64,000 bases of DNA. It comes from Phanerodontia chrysosporium. Its lineage: Eukaryota; Basidiomycota; Agaricomycetes; Polyporales; Phanerochaetaceae. The notes beneath the pieces are model-generated. The model was not told the origin of the DNA. It worked only from the letters and a program-made list of their open reading frames with translations, and made no database searches. The DNA is taken from positions 1,302,001 through 1,366,000 of the forward strand of contig MJGA01000002.1 of the NCBI GenBank assembly GCA_001910725.1, written 5' to 3'. The position numbers and the translations under genes are program-made. Numbering within the stretch: position 1 is the first letter of the stretch; each line of letters starts with the position of its first letter. Below are positions 55,439 to 64,000 of the stretch, piece by piece.

Positions 55439-58400
55439 TCACCGCCTTCCTACTTCGAATGGCTGCCATTGCTCCCATGGGCCGTCGTCCTCTTCGTCTA
55501 CCGACGCGACTTTCGCGGCCTTCTTGTGCCGTGGCGGCGTCTCGAGGACATCGCCTTGCATCTCGTCGATGGCGCGCTTCGGCGGGCTGCCAACGCGGAG
55601 GAGCTCTTCGTCTTCCTCGGCCTCCCAGACAGGCTCGACACAGACGTTCTCCTTGCCCTTGAACTCAAAAGCACTCGTCGCTGTCGAGCTCACTGTCGTC
55701 CTCGGGTAGCGACTGTAGTGAGTCGCCGTCGCTGAGGCTGCTGTCGGTCGCGTCGCTCTCGTGGGCGACAGCGGCAGCACCGGTGAGGCTGAGCCCGCCG
55801 GTCTTGGTGGTGAAATGGGCGGAAGGAGGGCCGAGGACGAGCCCGAGGACACTGCTGCTTCCTGTCGCGAAGAGGTTGACGAATCACCGACGGTCGCATG
55901 CGCATCATGCAGGCTGGTGTGGGTGCTCTCACCCTTGAGGCTCGTCCGCGCGGACCCACTGCTTGTAATTGACGTTTGGCTGCTGAGGCTGCTACCCTTG
56001 CTCTTGCGCGACTTGTTCTTTTTCAACCGCCTTGGAGAGGGCTCAAATGGCCGGCCATTCTTCACCGCCCACTCTATTTCAATGATCCTAGGAAAATAGT
56101 CGTCAGTGCCGCAGTGTGTAGGAAGGAAAGAATGGGCGAGCACCTTTCCTTAAGCTTGATATTGTCCGGCACGTAGGTTTCTGCTTTGCGATAAAGTTCC
56201 AGCGCGAGCTGAAGGTTTCCTCTGCAATGAGTTGATCAGCACCCGCAGACTCGCCGAGCTATGACACTCGTACTTCTCGGAGTGCGATCTTGCGAGGGCG
56301 ACATAAGCGCGGCCAGTACGTTTCCTAGACACAGGCGAGAGCACGTCTACGAGCTGGACTTCTCTGCTGCTGTGCTCGCGCGGTATCGAAGTCAGACGTT
56401 TGAGCGGCATCATCGGCAGGCCTAGGACATACAATTTCTGTTCGAGCTCCTCTAGCCTCTTCTTCAATTCGTCGCCGCTTACGTCCTCGTGTCGGCGCAT
56501 CAAGGGCGTAAGCGTGCCCGATGGAAGAGTCTCTTGCTGCTGTGCCGGGGCCTTCCCCTTACGCTTCCCATCCCGTTTCGCGAGCTCTTCAGCAAGGCGA
56601 ATTGCAACCTCTTCTTCGAGGCGGGCCTCCTCCTCTCGTGCACGCTCCGCAGCGTGTTCAGCAAGGCGCCGGGCAACTTCGGCCTCAACAGCTCGGGCGA
56701 TCTTAGAGAAGGTCTCAGACCTGTGATGTCGGTAGTCAAGGAAGCCCGACGTACCCTCTCATCGATTTCCTTGTCTGTTAGAGTGACAGTCTTGGCACGA
56801 GGAGGCGCAGGCGGTTGCATGAGCTGGCTCAGCCGACTACTCGTGCCGAAACCGCCGATCGACGGTCGAGGCACCCGTGAGGACGTATTTGAGCTTGACG
56901 AGCTCGGGCGACTGGGAGGGCCAGAAACAAGAGATGGTCGGCTCCCGTGCGAAGAGGTCGATGGAATTGGCAGAACGGCAGCCGTAAGTTTCGGTGGTGG
57001 GGGTGGCGGGGCTGCAAAATGCGGCTTAGGCGCAGGCCTGTTGTCTAGACAGTAATCGTAAACAGGTTCACAGCTTCGTTATGCTATGCTTACCCTTTTC
57101 GTTCACTACGGGCTTGTTCGCGACGTTCTTCGTGTGAACAGCAAAGCTGTGGCATTTTAGCACTCAGAAAGCCTAGGTAGAGTCGTCACTTACTTCAACG
57201 TATTCAACGTGTCTTGCCTAAACTTCGTGCCAGGCGCCAAATTACAAATAAGCAGTCCGACCGAGCTGCCGCCCAATGCATCTTGTAGCAAACGGGTCAG
57301 TTTGGAATTACGATACGGTATCCGGCTCTGGGAATTGATGAGCTCCCCATAGACGTATGCGCTGAACATAATACATACATGTCCTTTGTTCAGAGCGTGG
57401 ACCACTTGACCAAGTGTGCTTAGGGACTTATTGATGGCAGAAGATTCCGCCATTCGTGAGGGATCGTTCCCAGTCATCTACATGTAGTGTTAACATCATA
57501 GTTATAAGTTAGGGCTATCACGTATACCCACCTTGTTGTTCTCCGAACCTGCCAAATCAACGAGGTTAAGTTTGCCGGACAGAGCTGCTTACATGTTAGA
57601 GTCTGTCAGATGGTGCTTCATAGCTGAGACCTCACTCTTGTTCTCCGTTGGATCGGTAAGAGTGACTGTGACCGTCAAGATGGCATGTGATCGTGACGAA
57701 GCACGGTTGAGGTTTGTCGATGCCACTGAGCGATTCTTGGACGCTTGACTAGATACAGAGGTCAGGAGGTCGTCAGAACGGATAGCGAGACACTGACGAG
57801 TAAATCCTCTCGAAGTCGGCAACAGAGTCCATTGGTATAGATGTCAGGTTGGCGACGAAGACTTGCCCTCGGTCATTCTCTCGAACAGGAAGTTTCGGTG
57901 CCTATATGTCTTGTGTAAGCTTATCGAGAAGCAGTCAGATCCGATACAAGCATACATTTTCTCTGTTCACTAGCAAGTCGTACACTTCGTCCTTGTAAAT
58001 CTCCATGTAGGAGACGGCGAGCTCGGAGCGATATCGTCTGAGACCCGATTGTTTGTGAAACAAGGCCTGAAAGCACGCAAAAGCTTTAGCTCGATTGACC
58101 GCTGTGTATGTCAGCACGCTACGCGCCTCTACAGCCCTGGGTATAATACCGGGCTCGGCCCTGGTGCCTTGCATTGTGTGTGTCTTGCCTGAAGACGTGA
58201 CGCCGTACGCAAATACAGTCACTGTCTGTAAAAGCATTTAATGGCCACAAATAAATGTACGTTCAATACAGTGTTCTCACCACTCCGTTATAAACGATGT
58301 CAATGAGGGGTCGCACTTCATTCTCGAATATCTCCTCTTGAGTCGCCGCAGGATCGTAGCAAGAAGTGAAACTGCATGAGATACAATCAGCAGTGAAATG

Positions 58401-58585
58401 CATACGTGCATCCTCCTAATGACGCACGGAAACTTGAAGATTTGGGTGAGGTCTCGGGGGTTGGGAACGGAGATGCAGGAGGTGCCGTCGTCGCGGTGCT
58501 CGACCTGGACGCCATCGTCGACGAGTTCACCGGGAATTGGTGGGCGCAGACGTGCGGCTATCTTGATCTTGTAGGCATTTGCCAT
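55439..58585 (-). CDS. Kinesin-10-like motor with a TPR-like segment in the tail
   Basis: Plus-end motor; KIF22/Kid-type kinesins bind chromosomes. ATG 58585 starts MANAYKIKIAARLRPPIPGE. Motor landmarks: P-loop FAYGVTSSGKTHTMQGTR, AVSYMEIYKDEVYDLLVNRE, switch I NRASSRSHAILTVTVTLTD, switch II NLVDLAGSENNK, SRMAESSAINKSLSTLGQVV, SRIPYRNSKLTRLLQDALGG and LICNLAPGTKFRQDTLNTL. A Pro/Ser linker and an acidic helix (ARAVEAEVARRLAEHAAERA) follow. Then GRAYVALARSHSEKGNLQLA and LELYRKAETYVPDNIKLKER (56335-56150) look like one TPR helix pair. A basic tail ends at 55439. About ten introns. Class is inferred from the motor motifs. Confidence 0.86.
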
Positions 58586-59490
58586 TGAAGGAGAGAGGGC
58601 GGGGAAGGTGGAGAATGGCCGTGGACAAGATGCTGGTTGTCGGATGTCTCGCTGGTTCAACTGTTCAGTCGCGTCCCACACCATGTGATCGAGCAAGCGC
58701 TTTGCTTACATAATCGACGCGGACTGGCACTTTATGTATATAGGTAACCGCAAGTCAGCCTCTCGTGCAAATATCTATGGATGTACTCGACATCATTGTC
58801 TGCACAACAACGTGTTACACATTCCAGAAGAGACTTGTATGCTCTCTCGCTCTGTTTCAGCTCCTTCGCTCCTTTCTCTCTCTACCATCTCGACCACAGG
58901 CGCCGTCTCGAGTCGCACTTCCCTCCCGCTCGACCGAAGCGACATCGATGGTCCACGGGGCGTGGACCTATATAGCCCGGTGCCAGAATGTGTCCAATAT
59001 CCCAGGGAGGAAGCACCGCTTGGTTAACGCTATTGCCCTGAATGTCCGCACACATCTCGTACCGCATCCGCCGGAATCAAGAAAGCCAAGCCCGAATCAT
59101 CTAGAGATGTCGTCGGCTGGTGCAAGTGGGCAGCGTATAAGGCTGGCATCAAGGGAGGCCACGGGTGGTTAGTTCGTGGTTGGATGTATGAGTCGTTGGT
59201 TATGGCGATGGGCTGTCCAATGCAGACTTGGCCATTATATGACTGAAGGTCGGACATCGTACATAGAACAATTGCACATCTTCAGCTATGCGGGTAACGA
59301 CTTCATGACGAGAAATGGTTGAAAGGCTCTCTACAGTGTCAAGCTGTAAATTGGGGTCGTGCACTTACCCTCCACGCGGGCATCTGACGCAGCCAGAAGG
59401 GACTGGTGACAGCATAGGCCGATGAAGGAGCCAGTCCACATTATCGCTTGACCAGGATTGTATCCATGTAAGCACAGGGCGATCACTTGT
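58586..59490. other. Intergenic region with no supported gene
   Basis: About 900 bp between the kinesin start and the next gene's 3' end. Plus-strand frames at 58734-59172 are open but carry no motif. A TATA-like TATATA lies at 58736-58741, about 155 bp upstream of the kinesin ATG. Confidence 0.4.
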
Positions 59491-60821
59491 CTACTTGAGC
59501 CTTCGCACCACCTCCTCGTAGATCTCGTCCTTAGAAGTTTCGTCAGGGCCGGAAGGGAAGGGATCGCTGGGAACATGTTTACGGAGGTGCGCTGGTTGCA
59601 TCGCAGGGCATGCAGGGACATGGCGCTGACCTGGATAAGGCGAGGGCTGGAGATAGCGATCAACAACGCTTCCAGTAATCGCGGCGTTACGACTTGTTAC
59701 TGACGACTCCCGGCAACGAGCAGAAGCACTAGGAGGTGGGTCTTGAGTCAGCGCCGACAAATATGGGATACGCGGGGATGGCTGGGACGCAAAGTAATAC
59801 GGAGGATCTGTTGCTCTACCAGTTGGAGTGTAGAACGGCTCCTTCGTAATGGGACGGGGTCGCCTGTCAAGGTGTGGAACGTATACACGGGTGTAGCAGT
59901 CCCCTTCATCCTGGGGCTCGAGTGTCTTCCCTTCAACGATAACCTCAGGAATGCTTGGGGTACGCTGCATTGGAGGTGGGAAGGGATCCGATGGCGACCT
60001 TCGCAAGGTAAAGCGGCGGAAGGTGAACCTCCGCAGGAGTCCGCTGCTACCGTGGAACATTGATTGAAATCGCGTAAACTCCTCACGAGTCTCGGCTCGT
60101 TCCTTGAGCAGCTTTCTCCGCTGGATGGCGGATAGGATGCATGCGAAGACAATGATAGCACCTGCGATCGATAGAGGAACCGCGTAGGCAGCTGGGGAAA
60201 CTGGGACGTGCATTTGCGCCGGGTGTGGTGCGGCCTCGAGAGCTGTGGTTTCAGGAGTGAGGGCTGCACCATTGGGTTGCGCGGCAGACGATGGGTCAAG
60301 GGGGTCGGGGGTGTTTGAGGCTATTGAGATGAGATGGTCAGGTATGAAAGGGTCTTGATGGGGAATCAGACGGACGACTTAGGGAGAACGGTGGGGAAGT
60401 GGATGAGCCTGCCTCGGTGAATAGTTCAAGGACGAAATCGCTGACTTCGGTCACTTCTGGCATGGTTCTTATCGCAGTCAGCGCCCCTCTGAAGATAACA
60501 ATGCAGATATGCTCACAGAGTTACTTGGTACGAGCCGTCGACTACGCCAGGGACGACGGCGGGTTCAACCGCGGTACCGCAATCATTGTCGTCATCGTCA
60601 TTTGAAGCATAGCCTGCGTCAGGTTCATTTCTGCAAAGCTTGAACGACGGAGCTGGGAGTGCGTCGCTGGAATGCCATTCTCCAACAATATGCGACCCAG
60701 AACGGTACACATCCCCGGCGTGTGGCTCAGTCCAGATGATATTAAGCGCGAGGGAAATCGAGCAGTGTTGAAGAAACAGAAGGCAAAGAGGTAGATGGGG
60801 GATTGAGGAAAGAGTGTGCAT
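59491..60821 (-). CDS. Single-pass membrane protein with signal peptide and proline-rich cytosolic tail
   Basis: ATG 60821 starts a signal peptide (LPLCLLFLQHCSISLALNII). The ectodomain contains IIWTEPHAGDVYRSGSHIVG and EWHSSDALPAPSFKLC, an Asn/Asp-rich loop with Cys, and, after one or two introns around 60370-60510, a Ser/Thr/Pro stalk (PSSAAQPNGAALTPETTALE). The membrane helix is AVPLSIAGAIIVFACILSAI. The cytosolic part is basic and Pro-rich (RRKLLKERAETREEFTRFQS, then RRFTFRRFTLRRSPSDPFPP) and ends EIYEEVVRRLK at 59491. The design, a small ectodomain plus a positive and proline-rich tail, is typical of fungal surface proteins, but I cannot name a family. Confidence 0.78.
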
Positions 60822-61117
60822 GATGGGCCAGCCAATAAGGATTTTAGAGGACCAGCCTGAAGATGGAACGCGGGATGAGCACGCGGCGTGACAGACAGGG
60901 TTCTATACCTCTAGGATGAGGCTGACCTCATCCTGGCGCCGCACGGAAGAACGCTCGGTTGAGGCTGGCTATCCCCTGTATCCAGAGCTTCACGCACCAT
61001 TGCGGTTGCAATTAGAACGCAGGGGTCGAGGCGGTGGAATCAATGTCGACGTCCATCTTAACCTCAGCGGCCAAAGGGTTAGTCCTGATATCTTTTGCAA
61101 AGTTGCGTAGCACGAGA

Positions 61118-61474
61118 CTATAGGGAACAGGAAATCGGTTGGTCAGCTGGGATCGCGTCCTGCCCTTCTAGTAGCACGCACCGTTTCCGGGATATCAGAT
61201 CGTTCAACATCGCAGTAATCTCTTCCTCTTCTTCGAGCGAGATATCGCCGCCCTCAAGACCGTTTGCAGCGTCTTTGGCCTTGTTCAGATTGTCTCTGAG
61301 AGTATTGGACTGCAAGATATGTCAGCCTTTCATGCGGGGGAGAAATTGGGCTAGACGCACAGCTTGCACAAGTCGTTTCTTCAATTGCGGTGTAGTACCT
61401 GCCTCTGATTCATTGACCACGTCAAGCACATTGGCGACATCCGGTAGCAGGTTAGAGAGAAGGGTGCTCGACAT
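61118..61474 (-). CDS. Possible Mediator subunit Med9-like protein
   Basis: Two exons give a small protein of about 100 residues. ATG 61474 starts MSSTLLSNLLPDVANVLDVV, then TTPQLKKRLVQA. A short intron (about 61311-61360, GTGCGT to TTGCAG) leads to SNTLRDNLNKAKDAANGLEG and GDISLEEEEEITAMLNDLIS, ending QPISCSL with TAG 61118-61120. The pattern of a leucine-rich first helix, an LR-x2-L-x2-A-K stretch and an EEEEE-containing last helix fits Med9 (middle module of Mediator). The match is by helical pattern only, so the name is tentative. It is a separate gene from its neighbours. Confidence 0.5.
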
Positions 61475-61683
61475 CCCGTACGCGGTTAGTACGCGGTGAA
61501 CCCGTTGGTCGCGTGCAAGGAGATGATTGCTCGCTGGACCAAATACGTGCAAACAATGGCCGTACCATGTCTAACAAATGAACAGTTTTGTCTGTGTACG
61601 ATAATATTCGGTCAAATAGATGAATACACATATAAACGATATAACCTGGGTGAGTACACTGCAGTTCAGGCAAATGAACAGCG

Positions 61684-62936
61684 TTACGCCTGCTCGTCTG
61701 CCGTCTCACCTCTCGCCCTTCGCAATACAGCCGCAACCACTCCAGCGACGTCGTTAGCTTGTATATGAGCCCCGATGACATCGCTCATGTCTTCAGCCGA
61801 CGGCAGACCAGACACTTGCACATCTGCCAGTTGCCGACTATTAGGCACGAAGAGTAGGACGATCGTCACTCGGTGCCATGTATCACCCGCTGATGATGGG
61901 CGCACGGCATATTCAAGCCGGAGCTCGTTCTCCGAGGGCGATGTGTATGAGACTAGTGAATGCAGTTTCCGATGTAACTTGAGCGCCGCGGTATACCTAC
62001 AAGAGTGTCACCACGACAGAGCGAACTACAACGAACGCACGTACCACGAATACAGTTGCACGACTTGCGCATCCTCTTCCGCACTCTTGCTCTGTTTCAC
62101 TATTCTTTCCACCTCCCCACGCTCTCCTCGTAGCCGTTCAAGTTCTCGCGCACCAGACTTGATCTTCTCCTTGACGCTCTCGATATTCGCGTTGAGGACC
62201 TGGAGCTTGTCATCCAACGTCTGCATCTCGAGCACCTGCGCGTCGAGTTGTGCCTCTGCGGACGGTACAGTGAGGCGCGGCTGAGGATATGCTTGGCGGA
62301 GCCGTGTAAGTTTCAGGCGGGAATCTAGGATCTTCCTCGAGAGGTCCACGGATTCTTCCGTCAGAGATTTTGCCTTCAGATAGTCTACCGGGCCACGACG
62401 TACTGTCAAGTTCGAGACACTAACGAGCAGTATCCAGACGTACCTTGCTCAACGAGTGGCGCGAGAGTTCTGATATTGTCGTGCATCTCCGCAAGCCTCA
62501 ACTTCTTTGCCTTCAGCTCTTGCTTCTTGCGCTCGTTGAGCTCACGTTGAGCCTCGTTATCCGCTGCATATATGCTAGGTGCATCGTCATTCACAATGAT
62601 CTTAATGTACGAGTCTTTCGCTTTCTGCTCAAGGTATTGAAATTTAAGCTTGCGGAAGAACGCCTGTGGACAACAGTCGGGTCAGCATCTCAACCGCGCT
62701 GTACATCATATACCTACGAGCTGCGCCGCGAGGTCTACAGTGACCGAAGCCGGATCCACCAACCCGCTGCTCTCGCCCAGTGTAAGCGGCAGCTTGATGC
62801 TTTCATCGGTAGTGGTCGTACGTAGATCAAACTGCTTCTGTGAGTCGACTATGTTGAGCGCAGCAATGGACAGAGTGTCTTGCAAGCGCTGCGTGGTCTC
62901 AAGAACTGTCATGGGTTTCTTGTCCAGTTCGGACAT
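61684..62936 (-). CDS. Sos7-like kinetochore protein (coiled coil)
   Basis: Sos7 of fission yeast binds Spc105/Spc7 in the KMN kinetochore network. ATG 62936 starts MSELDKKPMTVLETTQRLQD. Exon 1 contains IAALNIVDSQKQFDLRTTTT and ends VDLAAQLVGI. Exon 2 carries AFFRKLKFQYLEQKAKDSYI and KIIVNDDAPSIYAADNEAQR, the F-x-K-L-x-F-x-Y-L-E-Q pattern recalled for Sos7, then KKQELKAKKLRLAEMHDNIR. Exon 3 is a long coiled coil (LRQAYPQPRLTVPSAEAQLD, LEMQTLDDKLQVLNANIESV). The last exon has a mixed fold (VTIVLLFVPNSRQLADVQVS) and ends ARGETADEQA at 61684. Identification comes from the recalled motif and the overall shape only. Confidence 0.65.
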
Positions 62937-63328
62937 GGTGTGGATGATAGAACCAAAAGTCGAGAAACGCGAACGCGAGCGCGTCGCCACTCCCCCACAC
63001 GCAACTCTATCATGTGACGTGCATGCACGCGCCAGCCAATCATCCAATGGCAAACTGACAGTGGCAGTGCGGCGAAAACGCTTGCATTAACGAACTACGA
63101 CTACGAGATGATGAATGTACACTTAAAACCCAAACATAATCCAACAGGGGGCAGAGTATGTTATCTACAAGGGTTCAGTGAGTCGATATATGCCCCGTTT
63201 CCCCTAACCGTCAACCATTGGTACGGTTGACGTAGTGAATATGAGGCAAGACGATCTCGCACGCGGTCAGCATCCAGAAGCACGCCTATAATATACGGTG
63301 GTACGAATACAACGGATGAGGAAAGAAA
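62937..63328. other. Intergenic region
   Basis: About 390 bp with the Sos7-like gene promoter and the 3' flank of RPL10. No coding support. Confidence 0.45.
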
Positions 63329-64000
63329 TCAAGCCCTGAGCTGGGCCCGAAGGTTGGCCTCAAGAGGACCACGGGGGCGGATGTACTGAACGTAAGCGCC
63401 ATCCCTAGGAACGAGGTCAGGAAAGGGGTTATCCTGTAGGAAAACAATCACGTACTGAAGCACACGCTTGTCCTCCTTGAGCTTGATGTAGTCCTCACGG
63501 TTCACGTTAGTGAAACCCCACTTGCGGGAGACGATGATCTTCTGGCGGCCAGGGAATTTGTAACGAGCGCGACGGAGCGCCTCGTTAACAACGGCGGCGT
63601 TCGCATCCTTGGTGCGGATGGACAGGATAATCTGACCAATGTTGACACGGGCAACAGTGCCGTATGGCTTGCCCATGCGCCACGCATACCAGTCTGAAGA
63701 CTAGATCACAGCGCTTCAATATCTTCCGTCCGATCGGACAAGAACGTAGCACTCACCGATCGGCACCAGCGCACGACAACATCTTGTTGATACGGAGGAC
63801 GTGGAAGGGGTGGACACGGACCCTCAAGTGGAACGAGTCCTTGCCGGAAGTCTTAGTGACGTACTTGTTTGCGCAAATACGAGCCGCCTCAAGAGCCTCG
63901 CTCGAGAGCTGCTCGTACTCATCGGAGACAAGGTGGACACAGTAGGGGAACTCGTCGACAGAAGCACGCTTACGTCCCAAGTCGAAGATACGAATCTGCA
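63329..64000 (-). CDS. RPL10: 60S ribosomal protein uL16 (RPL10), 5' end outside window
   Basis: Late-joining large-subunit protein near the peptidyl transferase centre. The window starts inside the N-terminal region ([20 protein letters not shown]). Then [59 protein letters not shown], and, after an intron (about 63690-63755), [60 protein letters not shown] and the C-terminal [11 protein letters not shown], ending at 63329-63331. The conserved basic loop and end are as in other eukaryotes. The first exon or exons lie beyond position 64000. Confidence 0.97.

Noticed and set aside
58734..59172. Plus-strand frames between the kinesin and membrane-protein genes
   Set aside because: No motif, no introns and poor codon use; likely promoter and leader sequence.
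1..64000. CRISPR arrays, prokaryotic operons, ribosome binding sites, riboswitches
   Set aside because: The genes are intron-containing fungal genes, so these features are not expected, and I saw no direct-repeat array of that type.

Overview
The window is nuclear DNA of a filamentous basidiomycete, most likely an Agaricomycete (mushroom or wood-decay fungus). Genes are dense, GC-rich and interrupted by many GT-AG introns of about 48-65 nt with CTGAC/CTAAC-like branch sites. The encoded proteins (TUP1, GPI8, SEC24, BUD13, RPC19, GH25 lysozyme, GH27 alpha-galactosidase, DUF2855) are typical fungal ones. There is no operon, phage, CRISPR array or clear intact mobile element. Exons were joined by hand from conserved protein motifs, so gene ends are firmer than some internal junctions. 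Several gene starts were chosen at an ATG downstream of a longer open frame.

Layout. 1-3.1 kb: 3' part of a nitronate monooxygenase and mitochondrial methionyl-tRNA formyltransferase. 3.5-5.5 kb: a small secreted cysteine-rich protein gene next to a decayed tandem copy. 5.5-7.9 kb: a gene-poor island. 7.9-18.6 kb: a NUM1/ApsA-like cortical PH protein, SEC24, a tiny coiled-coil protein and BUD13. 19.2-24.9 kb: a Med25-like protein, an unresolved stretch and a long coiled-coil protein. 25.2-30.6 kb: mitochondrial asparaginyl-tRNA synthetase, SmD1 and alpha-galactosidase. 31.4-39.5 kb: an unknown acidic protein, a SAP30BP/HCNGP homologue, the TUP1 corepressor and a probably peroxisomal alpha/beta hydrolase. 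39.7-46.5 kb: GPI8, a YVH1-type phosphatase, GH25 lysozyme and a DUF2855 protein. 46.9-51.7 kb: a conserved unknown, RPC19, a DNAJC17-like protein and a secreted M28 peptidase. 52.5-55.2 kb: an orphan and an L-galactonate/L-fuconate dehydratase-like enzyme. 55.4-64 kb: a kinesin-10-like motor, a type I membrane protein, a Med9-like protein, a Sos7-like kinetochore protein and ribosomal protein uL16 (RPL10).

Most genes are unlinked housekeeping functions. Themes recur: pre-mRNA splicing (BUD13, SmD1, SAP30BP, DNAJC17), Mediator and transcription control (Med25-like, Med9-like, TUP1), microtubule and nuclear positioning (NUM1-like, kinesin, Sos7-like), mitochondrial translation (FMT, AsnRS) and secreted enzymes.

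Main points for a second look: (1) the NUM1-like protein carries an array of about ten QT motifs plus one GIQVD motif, the two classical dynein light chain LC8 recognition classes, in a protein family that anchors dynein; (2) the alpha-galactosidase appears to need an 8-nt microexon to encode its DMLEVGN motif; (3) the AsnRS and nitronate monooxygenase genes each show a one-base frame break inside a conserved core; (4) the decayed secreted-protein copy keeps its promoter spacing and a 21-nt exon but has lost its middle.
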